From contig NZ_KB904504.1 of assembly GCF_000380105.1 (NCBI RefSeq), positions 218 to 64,217 on the forward strand: a stretch of DNA of 64,000 bases. The letters run 5' to 3'. Position numbers and translations under genes: made by a program. Source of the stretch: Streptococcus orisratti DSM 15617. Its GTDB lineage: Bacteria > Bacillota > Bacilli > Lactobacillales > Streptococcaceae. Positions within the stretch are counted from its first letter, which is position 1, and every line of letters begins with the position of its first letter. Below the pieces are notes generated by a model. The model ran no database searches and was not told where the DNA came from. It worked only from the letters and a program-made list of their open reading frames with translations. Shown here piece after piece: positions 37,951-45,956 of this stretch.

Positions 37951-38114
37951 TAAGAACCTGTTTTCACAAGTAAAGTGCTTTTAGATAAGAGATAGTTTTC
38001 GGTAATCAAGGCAGTTTTTAGAGAGAATACTGACTGTATTTTGAAAAAAAACTAATAATGATTAGCTGAAAAACTAACTTAGATGGAAGTGCTGAACTGT
38101 GAATACAGGTTCTA
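37951..38114 (-). repeat. Interspersed near-palindromic repeat, copy 3 (inverted)
   Basis: The same 165-bp element as at 3033 and 21979 but in the opposite orientation: it reads AGAACCTGTTTTCACAAG at the left and CTGTGAATACAGGTTCT at the right. Confidence 0.85.
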
Positions 38115-38119
38115 AGATT

Positions 38120-38164
38120 AGTAATGAAGAAATCTCCGACAGGAAATTTCTTCATTACTTTTTA
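38120..38164 (+). terminator. Terminator abutting repeat copy 3
   Basis: AGTAATGAAGAAAT pairs perfectly with ATTTCTTCATTACT around an 11-base loop, followed by TTTTTA. It lies about 360 bases after the CHAP gene, separated from it by repeat copy 3, so the repeat may have been inserted between gene and terminator. Confidence 0.75.
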
Positions 38165-38358
38165 TGCCCCTATATTCCACTGTGGTGGTTGAAAATTGAT
38201 ATTTTTCAAAAATCAAACTCATATTTTGCTAACTTTTAATTCTACTGCACGGGTGTTGTTTAGTTTAGTATTCATTGATTATAAAAATAATTCTTTTCAC
38301 AAACTAAGAAAGAAACCTCCAATAGTTTGAAAAACTTTTGAAGGCTGAAAATAATATA

Positions 38359-38902
38359 TTATACTTAACAAAAATCATAAATAGCGATATAATAGTTTTA
38401 TGACAAAAGAACTTACGTCCTCCCAAATCGAGGAATTAAAACAGGCCCTTAAAGAAAAAAGCAATGCTCGGCATCATATTCGAGAATATCGCTATTGTTA
38501 TGGAGCTGTAGATGCTCATACAGGCGACTCATTTTCATCATAGCAGGCGGGTGTAATAGCGACTGGATGAATGAGTTTCTAGGCCAGCTATCAGCCACTT
38601 ACCCAGATGACGACATCATTTTAGTCATGGATAATGCCGTCTGGCATAAATCTCAGACATTGACTATTCCTGAGAATATAGAGTTTACCTTCATTCCACC
38701 TTATACACCTGAAATGAACCCCATTGAGCAAGTCTGGGCTGAGATTCGTAAACGCGGGTTTAAGAATAAGATATTTAGAACATTAAATGAGGTCATTGAT
38801 AAACTTCAGGAAGTTATTCAAAGCTTGTCTACTTCTCAACTAAAATCAATTGTACACCGAGAATGGGCAGCCGTTATTTTTGATTTTAAATGAGTATAAA
38901 AG
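38359..38902 (+). mobile_element. IS630-family element, internally deleted
   Basis: The left end (38359-38386, ttatacttaacaaaaatcat...) and the complement of the right end (38874-38901, tttatactcatttaaaatca...) are imperfect inverted repeats, with TA beside the left end as expected for IS630. Only about 540 bp remain. Confidence 0.65.
38400..38893 (+). pseudogene. IS630-family transposase relic
   Basis: ATG 38400 opens MTKELTSSQIEELKQALKEK, the family N-terminus, which after about 28 codons jumps into the DDE domain (YRYCYGAVDAHTGDSF). Most of the helix-turn-helix region and the first catalytic segment are deleted. One T is then missing near 38535, shifting the frame to FIIAGGCNSDWMNEF..VMDNAVWHKS..PPYTPEMNPIEQVWAEIRKR, which is intact to TGA 38893. 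The second aspartate and the final glutamate of DDE are visible. It cannot make a working transposase. Its TATAAT lies six bases before the ATG. Confidence 0.85.
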
Positions 38903-39136
38903 TCACATAATGAAATAGCAGCCAACGTCTGTATAGACGCTGACCGCGTAGTTAAAAAGATACGTGAAAAATGCTTTAGAACAGCATGAAATCCTTTTTA
39001 GTCATTCCTTTTTTTCTTGAACTTCGTTAGTGGATTGCTATCCCTTATATGGCTGATTTGTGTTGTCGGAAGTATTATTGTTTATCTCAGACGTGTTTTT
39101 TTGAATTTTATTTGTTACTGTAATCAGCTTTTACGT
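38903..39136 (+). other. Intergenic stretch with a possible gene tail
   Basis: At about 39010-39140 one frame reads LNFVSGLLSLIWLICVVGSIIVYLRRVFLNF, like one membrane segment of a lost protein, with no start or ribosome binding site. A second fragment, ANVCIDADRVVKKIREKCF, lies at about 38927-38985. I do not recognise either. Confidence 0.3.
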
Positions 39137-39982
39137 TTATAAGCGGTACTCCAAAAGGTGCTTTATGCGGTCTGGGCTTTCGTCTGGACCGTAATTTTTT
39201 GGGAAACGGTCTAGTGCTTGTATCTGAGCTATGTCGTGATCAGTTAGTTGAAAGTCAAAAATGTCAAAATTTTCAATCATTCGATCTAGATGTATGGATT
39301 TTGGGATAGTCAAGATGTCGCTTTGAATTTGCCAACGTAAAATGACTTGAGCGATGGACTTGCCATGTTTTTCGGCGATATGTTCAAGTGTGGCATCTTT
39401 GAAAATGCCATCGTTGCCCCTGTTGAAAGGGCTCCATGCTTGAGTTGCCACACCAAATTGAGCATTGGCTGCTTGAATGAGAGGATGCTGCTTGTAAGGA
39501 TGAAGTTCAATCTGATTCAGGGCGGGGACAACCTCAGTTTGAAGGGCAAAATCTGTCAAATGTCCTGTAGAGAAGTTTGATACTCCAATCGCTCGAACAT
39601 AACCTTCTTTGTAAAGTTCAGTCATTGCTCGCCAAGCCCCGTATAGATCACCAAAGGGCTGATGAATGAGGTAAAGATCCAAATAATCAGTTTTCAACTT
39701 ATTTAGGCTTTCATGGAAGGCCTTTTTAGTTTCTTCATAACCCAACTGACTGATCCATGCTTTGCTAGTCAGGAAAACGTCCTCACGCGCCAGACCAGAG
39801 GTCTTGACAGCTTGACCAACGGCCTCTTCATTTTGGTAAAGTGCTGCGGTATCAATAAGGCGGTAGCCAACTTGCAAAGCCTGTTCAACGGCTTTCTGAC
39901 ACTCAACCAAATTGAACATTTGCCAGACACCAAAGCCAAGTCGGGGAATTTGAACCCCATTATTTAACGTTTTGAATTCCAT
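39137..39982 (-). CDS. Aldo/keto reductase
   Basis: 281 aa NADPH-dependent oxidoreductase. The catalytic tetrad is visible: Asp in LIDTAALYQNE, Tyr in the same segment, Lys in TSKAW and His in LIHQPF. The C-terminal nucleotide-binding part (TIPKSIHLDRMIEN) is normal for 2,5-diketogluconate-reductase-like members. The start at 39982 (MEFKTLNN) has TGGAGGT upstream; the extra seven codons of the longer frame do not. It lies 36 bases after the LysR gene on the same strand, so it is likely its operon partner. Confidence 0.9.
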   Translation of the reverse strand: MEFKTLNNGVQIPRLGFGVWQMFNLVECQKAVEQALQVGYRLIDTAALYQNEEAVGQAVKTSGLAREDVFLTSKAWISQLGYEETKKAFHESLNKLKTDYLDLYLIHQPFGDLYGAWRAMTELYKEGYVRAIGVSNFSTGHLTDFALQTEVVPALNQIELHPYKQHPLIQAANAQFGVATQAWSPFNRGNDGIFKDATLEHIAEKHGKSIAQVILRWQIQSDILTIPKSIHLDRMIENFDIFDFQLTDHDIAQIQALDRFPKNYGPDESPDRIKHLLEYRL

Positions 39983-40018
39983 AGGAATACCTCCATACCT
40001 CATTTTACCATAAAAGAG

Positions 40019-40921
40019 TTAAGTCCTAGTGTGTGAACCAAGGCTTTTTTTGATTTCTTGGATAAAAGCTGAGCTGATATCTGATATTTTTTTCTTTTTA
40101 TTGGTCACGTAGCCAAGTGTGTGGCTAGGACTGTCTTTTAGCGGAATGAGAACTATCTGTTCTTTGATGAAACTATCAACGATGCCTAAACCAGAAGCGT
40201 AGGCGTCGCTAGCGCAAAGTAAATTCATGACAGTACCACGGTCATTACTATAAAGGATACGCTGACCTTGGTGAACTTCCAAAGGATCTTCATCAAAGTT
40301 GAGACCAGATTTTTCTTGACGAAACCGAACCTGCTGGTAACCTTCTAAGTCAGCTTCGGAGATTTCACTATTTTTAGCCAGAGGATGCTGGCGACGCAGA
40401 AAAATGCGAGTTGGAAAATCACCAAGAGATGTGAATTCCAAGTCGTGGTTAGTAAGAGAGCGTTCTAAAATATGTTTATTATCATCATTCAAGTAAATAA
40501 TGCCTAAGTCCGCCTCAAAATTTGCCACGTTTTCAAGAATGCGTTTAGTCGTTGTCTCAATTAATTGAAATTCCTGATAGTCTTCTCCAAATTGCTCAGC
40601 CATTTTTGCCAAAGGAATCGAAAGAAAATCGTAGTGATGGGAGGCTACTGTAAAACTTTTCTTAAAAGTGCTGTGATAGCGCTGTTCAAGTAAATTCAAC
40701 TCACCGATAATTCGTTTTGCATATTTGAGAAAATCATGCCCATCTTCAGTTAATCTAGTTCCCATATTGGAACGTGTAAAAAGTTGAACTCCGAGTTCAT
40801 TTTCCAAATCTTTGATAGAACTGGATAAATTAGGTTGGGTGACGTAGAGCTCTTTAGCAGCCTGACTAAAAGACCCTGCTCTAGCAACCACCTCAACATA
40901 ACGACACTGTTGTAAATTCAT
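40019..40921 (-). CDS. LysR-family regulator, CmbR/CysR-like
   Basis: 300 aa. The N-terminal winged helix-turn-helix is MNLQQCRYVEVVARAGSFSQAAKELYVTQPNLSSSIKDLENELGVQLF. The effector domain follows (about 90-295). Such proteins in streptococci control cysteine and methionine uptake. The start at 40921 follows GGAGGGTCTCTT-like sequence; longer starts lack a site. It is divergent from the first ABC/URO-D operon. A TGATA-N9-TATAA-N4-TGATA element lies between them, close to the published CmbR box. Regulation of both operons downstream is an inference. Confidence 0.82.
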   Translation of the reverse strand: MNLQQCRYVEVVARAGSFSQAAKELYVTQPNLSSSIKDLENELGVQLFTRSNMGTRLTEDGHDFLKYAKRIIGELNLLEQRYHSTFKKSFTVASHHYDFLSIPLAKMAEQFGEDYQEFQLIETTTKRILENVANFEADLGIIYLNDDNKHILERSLTNHDLEFTSLGDFPTRIFLRRQHPLAKNSEISEADLEGYQQVRFRQEKSGLNFDEDPLEVHQGQRILYSNDRGTVMNLLCASDAYASGLGIVDSFIKEQIVLIPLKDSPSHTLGYVTNKKKKISDISSAFIQEIKKSLGSHTRT

Positions 40922-41010
40922 AAGAGACCCTCCCCAAAGATACTTGTAGCCATTATAACAGAAACGTTTCTGAAAAATCAGCAAAATCCTGATACAAAAA
41001 AACTAAGAGG

Positions 41011-41068
41011 TGATAACTTTTATTTATAACGGATGATAAGTTTTGTTAATTATAAATTTTTCTTATCA
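41011..41068. promoter_or_regulatory. Operator of the LysR regulator (CmbR-type box plus palindrome)
   Basis: TGATA (41011-41015), 9 bases, TATAA (41025-41029), 4 bases, TGATA (41034-41038). The known CmbR box is TGATA-N9-TATCA-N2-4-TGATA, so there is one mismatch. The outer parts also form a palindrome: GTGATAAC..TTTATAA against TTATAAA..CTTATCAC (41010-41069). It lies between the divergent lysR gene and the first binding-protein gene. Confidence 0.55.
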
Positions 41069-41139
41069 CTAGACATAAAAAATAGAGATTATGCAAGGAG
41101 TGAAAGGGATGGTAAGATAGGAGCAAGTTAAAAAATGAA
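41049..41139 (+). repeat. Duplicated 91-bp promoter/leader, copy A
   Basis: The block ATTATAAATTTTTCTTAT..AAAAAATGAA is repeated without gaps at 44827-44917 with 6 differences in 91 bases. It covers the right operator half, a weak GATTATGC -10-like segment and a purine-rich leader (ggagtgaaaggg, gataggagcaag). The ATG at 41135 inside the block opens only four codons here, so the true start is ATG 41152. Confidence 0.85.
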
Positions 41140-41151
41140 GGGGGATTGAAG

Positions 41152-41955
41152 ATGAAAAAATATTTTAACTTACTAATTCTTACAGCACTCGGATTGTTGT
41201 TGACAACCAAGGTTGATGCGGACAGCAAAACCTTGACGGTAGCTTTGGAACAAAATACTCAACCGCTGAGTTATAATAACAAAAATGGGAAATTAGTGGG
41301 TTACGAGGTAGATGTCATTAAAAAAATCAACTCAGTAATCAAAGGTTATCATATCGAAATTGAGGCAGTATCTGCTGAGGCGGCTGAGGTTGGTATTGAA
41401 AGTGGAAAATATGATTTAGTTGGTGGCGGTCTTTTTAAAACGGCAGAGCGCGAAAAGAAATATCTTTTTCCAAGTGAGAATACAGGAGTTAGTACGATTG
41501 AAATTTACAAACGCAGTGATGACAAAGATATTCAAACCTTAGATGATCTTGTTGGTAAAAAATTAAGTCCAGTGACAGCTAACGGAGGAATTTATAACCT
41601 ACTAACAACTTACAATAACAAGCATCAAGATAATCAGATTACTATTCCACTTGGAGAGAGTGGGGAACTTGCACAACGTTATCAAAATCTTGCAGATGGC
41701 AAATATGATGCAGTTGTAATGCCTTCAAATTTTGGAGCGGACAAAATTATTAAGCAATTAAATTTAGATGTCGTTACTGCTGATGAACCTGTTCAAGTAA
41801 ACGCAACTTATTTTATTATTTCAAAGAAAGAGCAAAAGTTTAAAGAGGCTTTTGATAAAGCTGTCAACAAATTAAAGGCTCAAGGAACCTTGTCCAAATT
41901 GTCTAAAAAGTGGTTTGGAGAAGATATGTTCAAATATAAAATAACAGAAGAATAA
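41152..41955 (+). CDS. Polar-amino-acid-type substrate-binding protein, operon A
   Basis: 267 aa, SBP family 3 (LTVALEQNTQPLSYNNKNGKLVGYEVDVIKKIN; SGKYDLVGGGLFKTAERE; TLSKLSKKWFGED). An N-terminal hydrophobic segment (residues 5-18) ends TTKVDADS. There is no cysteine in the protein and hence no lipobox, so it is either released by signal peptidase I or held by an uncleaved anchor; most Gram-positive binding proteins are lipoproteins. AAGGGGG lies 6 bases before ATG 41152. First gene of operon A under the shared leader. Confidence 0.85.
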   Translation: MKKYFNLLILTALGLLLTTKVDADSKTLTVALEQNTQPLSYNNKNGKLVGYEVDVIKKINSVIKGYHIEIEAVSAEAAEVGIESGKYDLVGGGLFKTAEREKKYLFPSENTGVSTIEIYKRSDDKDIQTLDDLVGKKLSPVTANGGIYNLLTTYNNKHQDNQITIPLGESGELAQRYQNLADGKYDAVVMPSNFGADKIIKQLNLDVVTADEPVQVNATYFIISKKEQKFKEAFDKAVNKLKAQGTLSKLSKKWFGEDMFKYKITEE

Positions 41956-41972
41956 TCGTTAATGGAGGGAAT

Positions 41973-42656
41973 ATGAGTATTGATTATATGTTAGAAATCT
42001 TACCGAGTCTTTTATCAAAAATTCCCTTAGTTATCTCTGTTTTTCTTTTATCAGCATTGGTCTCTCAAGTTCTTGCGGTCATACTTGTCGTGATACGTGA
42101 GTGTAGGATACCTCTTTTATCGCAACTTATTTTTGTTTTTATTTCCTTTGCCAAAAGTGTTCCAGGTCTCATTCATATTTTCATTGTATATTATGGCTTA
42201 CCTTTGCTGTTATTACGTTTTGGAATTGACATCAATCATTGGAGTAAATTTGCATTCTCAGTCATCGCTTTGAGCATTTATCAAGGTGTGACGGTTTCTG
42301 AAATTATAAGGCCGGCTTATGAAGCGATTCCTATAGAACAATTTGAAGCAGGTAAGAGCATTGGAATGACAACAGGGCAGATTATTAAAAGGATTATTGT
42401 GCCACAGATGTATCCAATCATGTTGCCAAGTTTAGGAAATGCTTCAATTGATCTATTTAAATACACCTCTTTATTATTTTTAATTGGGCTTGCAGATATT
42501 ATGGGGCAAGCTGAAATATTTGTGGCTAATTCTTATGGTATTTACCAGCTGGAAGTTTATTTTATTGTTGCTCTCATTTACTGGTTTTTTTCTTGGGGGG
42601 TTGGGCAGTTGTTTAAATCTCTTGAACAATCTTCGAGACGTTTCTTAGCGAGTTGA
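41973..42656 (+). CDS. Amino-acid ABC permease, operon A, first subunit
   Basis: 227 aa with about five membrane segments and the HisM-type coupling loop EAIPIEQFEAGKSIGMTTGQIIKRIIVPQMYPIMLPSLGN. It imports the ligand of the adjacent binding protein. AATGGAGGGA precedes the ATG. The following permease starts 8 bases after its stop. Confidence 0.88.
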   Translation: MSIDYMLEILPSLLSKIPLVISVFLLSALVSQVLAVILVVIRECRIPLLSQLIFVFISFAKSVPGLIHIFIVYYGLPLLLLRFGIDINHWSKFAFSVIALSIYQGVTVSEIIRPAYEAIPIEQFEAGKSIGMTTGQIIKRIIVPQMYPIMLPSLGNASIDLFKYTSLLFLIGLADIMGQAEIFVANSYGIYQLEVYFIVALIYWFFSWGVGQLFKSLEQSSRRFLAS

Positions 42657-42664
42657 GGTTGATT

Positions 42665-43354
42665 ATGGCAGGGTATATTGACATATTTAGAAAGATAATT
42701 GTTGTTGTTCCCTACACACTTTTTCTAGCAATACTTATACTTATTATTGGTGTTTTAGGGGGAAGTGTTTTAGCAGTTGTAAAGAATAAAAAATTTGTAT
42801 TTCTTAATACGATAATTGATCTTTACATTTCGTATATCCGAGGCGTTCCTATTGTTGTACATTTATTGATTGCACAGGCTATGCTACCCCAAATTGTTGA
42901 GGGGTTCTATAAACTGTCTGGAAAAGAAGTTTTAAATCCAGATATTCCCGCATTCGTAATTGTATTGGTCTGTTATAGTTCATATCAGATTGCAATTGAA
43001 TCAGAAAACTTGAGGGGGATTTATCAATCTTTTGATAAAGCACAGTTAGAAGCCGGATTATCAATTGGTTTAACACTGGGGCAAGTTTTCAGGAGGATTG
43101 TGATACCGCAATTGATTCCAACAGCAATACCGATTTTGTTAAATTCATTTCTAAAGATTGTTAGGACATTGTCGGTTGCTTTTTTAGTTGGAGTCGTTGA
43201 TATTATGGCGAGTGCTCGCTATGTGGCGGCTTTAACATCAAATTATGTATTATCATTTGTTGTGGCTGGATTGATCTATTGGTTTATTTGTTTGAGTATT
43301 GAAGGTTTACTAAGGTTATTTTCAATAGGATTAAAATTAAGCGAGTATAGGTGA
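42665..43354 (+). CDS. Amino-acid ABC permease, operon A, second subunit
   Basis: 229 aa HisM/GlnP-type permease with coupling loop YQSFDKAQLEAGLSIGLTLGQVFRRIVIPQLIPTAIPILLNS. It forms a heterodimer with the preceding protein. I use ATG 42665 (MAGYIDIF) behind GAGG rather than the TTG at 42653. No ATPase gene exists in operon A; the one at 48301 probably serves both transporters. Confidence 0.87.
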   Translation: MAGYIDIFRKIIVVVPYTLFLAILILIIGVLGGSVLAVVKNKKFVFLNTIIDLYISYIRGVPIVVHLLIAQAMLPQIVEGFYKLSGKEVLNPDIPAFVIVLVCYSSYQIAIESENLRGIYQSFDKAQLEAGLSIGLTLGQVFRRIVIPQLIPTAIPILLNSFLKIVRTLSVAFLVGVVDIMASARYVAALTSNYVLSFVVAGLIYWFICLSIEGLLRLFSIGLKLSEYR

Positions 43355-43358
43355 AGAT

Positions 43359-44390
43359 ATGAGTAAAATCGAAAAAATTAAAAAAGTTTTAAATGGTGAA
43401 TTAACAGAGGATATTCCATTTTCTTTTTGGACACATTTTCCAGATATTGATCGAATTCCAGAATTAATAGCTGAAGAAACCTATCAGTTCTATAAAAGAT
43501 TTGACCTAGATTTTATTAAGACTATGAACAATGGTATGTATGCAACTGAGGACTATGGTTGTAAGATTGATTATTCTAAAATTGAAAGTGGAGGAGTTGC
43601 TGAAATCATCTCCACCCCAATTGAAAGTTACACTGATTGGAAAAAATTAAAGACGCTAAATCTCCAAGATGCTCCAGCTTTGCAGCGTGAATTAACTTAT
43701 TTACGGCTGCTTTTAGAAAGAGTGCAGGGAGAGGTTCCTGTCGTAATAACGGTTTTTAGTCCGTTGACGATTGCTGATAAAATCAGTGGAGGAAAAATTT
43801 TGGAAAGCATTACAGAGGAAGAAAAAGGTGGTCAATTGTTCAAGTCTGCACTAGAGAAGATTTCAAAAATTACTGCAGAATTTGTAGCAGAAGCAATATC
43901 AATTGGTGCAGATGGTATCTATTTTGCCAGTCAAGTCAGTACCTTTGAGAGGCTATCTGCACAGCAATATCTTGAATACGGTCGCCCTTATGATTTGAAG
44001 GTTTTAGAAAAAGCTCAAAATGCTTGGTTTAATACTGTTCACTTACATGGAAATAAAATTATGTTTGATGTTGTCAAAGATTATCCTGTTCAGGCAATTA
44101 ATTGGCATATAGGTGAAAGCTATCCAACTCCAAGAGAAGGGCAGATTTATTCTCAAAAAGTAATCATGGGTGGAATTAATAGATGGGATGTCACCGCGTC
44201 AAATTTCAATGAATTGCATCATCAGATTTATCGGACTATCTTTGGGACACAAGGGAAAGGGCTGATTCTAGCTCCTGCGTGTGTTATCCCTAAACCTTAT
44301 GATGACGGTGTTATTGATTATCTGAAAAAAGTAAAGCAAGAAACTCAAATATTATTTAATGATAATTATCTTGAAAGCAGTTTACTTTAA
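43359..44390 (+). CDS. URO-D-superfamily protein, operon A (H-x-H...C variant)
   Basis: 343 aa TIM-barrel of the uroporphyrinogen decarboxylase superfamily (IPFSFWTHFPD, FIKTMNNGMYATEDYG, ADGIYFASQV). The position of the zinc motif in methyl-transferring relatives reads His228-Leu-His230-Gly, with Cys308 in APACVIP. The usual cysteine of H-x-C is thus a histidine. True haem-pathway HemE is unlikely: no other haem genes are near and it is coupled to an importer. A Zn-bound methyl or alkyl transfer step on the imported compound is an inference. Confidence 0.75.
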   Translation: MSKIEKIKKVLNGELTEDIPFSFWTHFPDIDRIPELIAEETYQFYKRFDLDFIKTMNNGMYATEDYGCKIDYSKIESGGVAEIISTPIESYTDWKKLKTLNLQDAPALQRELTYLRLLLERVQGEVPVVITVFSPLTIADKISGGKILESITEEEKGGQLFKSALEKISKITAEFVAEAISIGADGIYFASQVSTFERLSAQQYLEYGRPYDLKVLEKAQNAWFNTVHLHGNKIMFDVVKDYPVQAINWHIGESYPTPREGQIYSQKVIMGGINRWDVTASNFNELHHQIYRTIFGTQGKGLILAPACVIPKPYDDGVIDYLKKVKQETQILFNDNYLESSLL

Positions 44391-44415
44391 ACTGAAGTTA
44401 GTAGTGAGATATGAA

Positions 44416-44592
44416 ATGAAGATGAAATTAATCATTTTTTTAGTTGCTTTTTTTCTAATTTGTATGGTTTTAGTCCTTATAAGTCAAGAGTCTATTTTTT
44501 CCGCCATTTTTCCTAATTGTCATGACAAAACTATATCAAGAGATGATTTAGAACGCATCAACTGTTTCAAAAGTTTCTTTTTATTAAGGTGA
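44416..44592 (+). CDS. Small single-pass membrane protein of unknown function
   Basis: 58 aa. Residues 4-22 form one hydrophobic helix (LIIFLVAFFLICMVLVLIS); a short polar tail with two cysteines follows (FPNCHDK, ERINCFKSF). Two start choices (ATG 44416 or 44422) follow a weak AGTGAG. It lies 25 bases after the URO-D gene and before the operon terminator, so it is transcribed with operon A. I do not recognise it. Confidence 0.45.
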   Translation: MKMKLIIFLVAFFLICMVLVLISQESIFSAIFPNCHDKTISRDDLERINCFKSFFLLR

Positions 44593-44663
44593 AGAAAGCT
44601 TTAGGGCAAAAATGTTAACTGCCGATAAAATAATTCAGAACAACATATCATTTTTCTTATTGT

Positions 44664-44687
44664 ACCGGCCTTGTGCTGGTTTTTTTA
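44664..44687 (+). terminator. Operon A terminator
   Basis: ACCGGC pairs with GCTGGT around CTTGT, followed by seven T, about 70 bases past the small membrane protein gene. Confidence 0.8.
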
Positions 44688-44788
44688 TTGATAAATTGCA
44701 AGAATAGATGCAACTTTTATTGAAACCATTAATATCTCAAAGGCTATCTGATAACCTAAATATTTTCGTGAACGAGAGTCTAGTTTCA

Positions 44789-44917
44789 CCATAACAAATA
44801 CTTATAGCCGGCAATAACATTTACTGATTATAAATTTTTCTTATGGCTAAACATAAAAAATAAAGATTATGCAAGGAGTGAAAGGGGTGGTAAGATGGGA
44901 GCAAGTTAAAAAATGAA
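44789..44917 (+). repeat. Duplicated promoter/leader, copy B
   Basis: 44827-44917 matches copy A (41049-41139) gaplessly with 6 differences. The alignment continues leftwards to 44789 more loosely: the first operator part is degenerate here (CCATA..TATAG..CAATA). The ATG at 44913 in the block is in frame with the URO-D gene, but ATG 44931 has the better ribosome binding site. The rest of 44593-44930 holds only the operon A terminator. Confidence 0.82.
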
Positions 44918-44930
44918 AGGAAGTATTACG

Positions 44931-45938
44931 ATGACAACAAAAAGGGAATTAGTTTTAAAAGCCTTTCGAGGTGAAGAGGTTGATCGAGTGCCTGTTGGTT
45001 TTTGGTACCATTTTGCGGAAGAAGATGAATTGTTGAGAGGATTTAATAATCCAGAAATTTTCGCTAAAAATGTTGCAGGTCATAAGAAATTTGTTGATGA
45101 TGTTAAACCTGATTTTGTCAAAATCATGAGTGATGGTTTTTTTGCTTATCCAAATCCATTGATCAAAGAAGGTATTAGTTCTATTAAAGATTTGGCAGGC
45201 ATCCAGTCAATCGGTGAAGATCACCCTTGGTTTGACCAACAAGTTGAGCTGGTCAAGCAAGTTCGTGCTAATTTTAGAGAAGATATCGTTTCAGTTTATA
45301 ATATTTTTGCTCCATTGACACATTTAAAATGGCAAATCTCAAATAAAGTTGCTTATGGAGACGAACGTGTTGCAGAATTTCTACGAGAAGATCCAGAGAC
45401 TTTAAAACACGTTTTGGATGTCATTGCTTATGATATTGCGCAACTTGTAAAGAAAGTCATTACAGAAGCAGGTGCAGACGGTATTTATTATAGTGCCCAA
45501 AATATCCAAGCCAGAGGGATTGAACGTCAAGATTATATTGATTATGTTTCAGAGAGCGATTTAATCGTCTTGGAAGCAGCCAATAGAGTTCAGGGGCAAA
45601 CCATTCTTCACATTTGTGGCTACAAAGGGGCAAGTAACGATGTTACTGTCTTTAAAAATTACCCTGTACAAGTTGTCAATTGGGCCGTCGAACCTGAGGG
45701 GATTTCACTAAAAGAAGGTCAAAAGTTATTTGGTGGAAAGACTGTTTTAGGTGGATTTGAAAATACTGAACATAGTTTACTTTATACTGGAAGTAAAGAA
45801 GAAGTTCAAGCAGAAGCGAAGCGTTTAATTACCGACAATGGCAAACGAGGGATTATCATTGGCGCAGATTGTACTATTCCAAGCGATATCAGTTCAGAGC
45901 GTATTGAATGGGTACGTGAAGCAGTAGCTCAAGCATAG
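44931..45938 (+). CDS. URO-D-superfamily methyltransferase-like protein, operon B (H-x-C...C)
   Basis: 335 aa, paralogous to the operon A protein over its whole length. It carries His227-Ile-Cys229-Gly and Cys314 (GADCTIP), the H-x-C...C zinc signature of corrinoid- or thiol-dependent methyltransferases (MtaA, MtbA, CmuA) within the URO-D superfamily. HemE lacks this motif. No corrinoid protein is encoded nearby, so methyl transfer may be cobalamin-independent. AAAGGA lies 8 bases before ATG 44931. First gene of operon B. Confidence 0.8.
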   Translation: MTTKRELVLKAFRGEEVDRVPVGFWYHFAEEDELLRGFNNPEIFAKNVAGHKKFVDDVKPDFVKIMSDGFFAYPNPLIKEGISSIKDLAGIQSIGEDHPWFDQQVELVKQVRANFREDIVSVYNIFAPLTHLKWQISNKVAYGDERVAEFLREDPETLKHVLDVIAYDIAQLVKKVITEAGADGIYYSAQNIQARGIERQDYIDYVSESDLIVLEAANRVQGQTILHICGYKGASNDVTVFKNYPVQVVNWAVEPEGISLKEGQKLFGGKTVLGGFENTEHSLLYTGSKEEVQAEAKRLITDNGKRGIIIGADCTIPSDISSERIEWVREAVAQA

Positions 45939-45956
45939 GAAGCAGGGGGAAATATT

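Larger units (their letters stand above)
37758..38358. other. Gene-free stretch with repeat copy 3 and a strong terminator
   Basis: After the CHAP gene stop I see no gene for 600 bases. The first 190 bases are AT-rich without open frames. Then come repeat copy 3 (37951-38114), a strong hairpin (38120-38163), and about 195 AT-rich bases up to the IS630 relic in which I recognise nothing. Confidence 0.6.

Noticed and set aside
38359-38902. IS630 element as an active transposon
   Set aside because: The transposase has lost most of its N-terminal half and carries a frameshift.
43359-45938. The two URO-D-superfamily proteins as haem-pathway uroporphyrinogen decarboxylase (HemE)
   Set aside because: No other haem genes are near, each is operonic with an importer, and one has the H-x-C...C motif of methyltransferase relatives.
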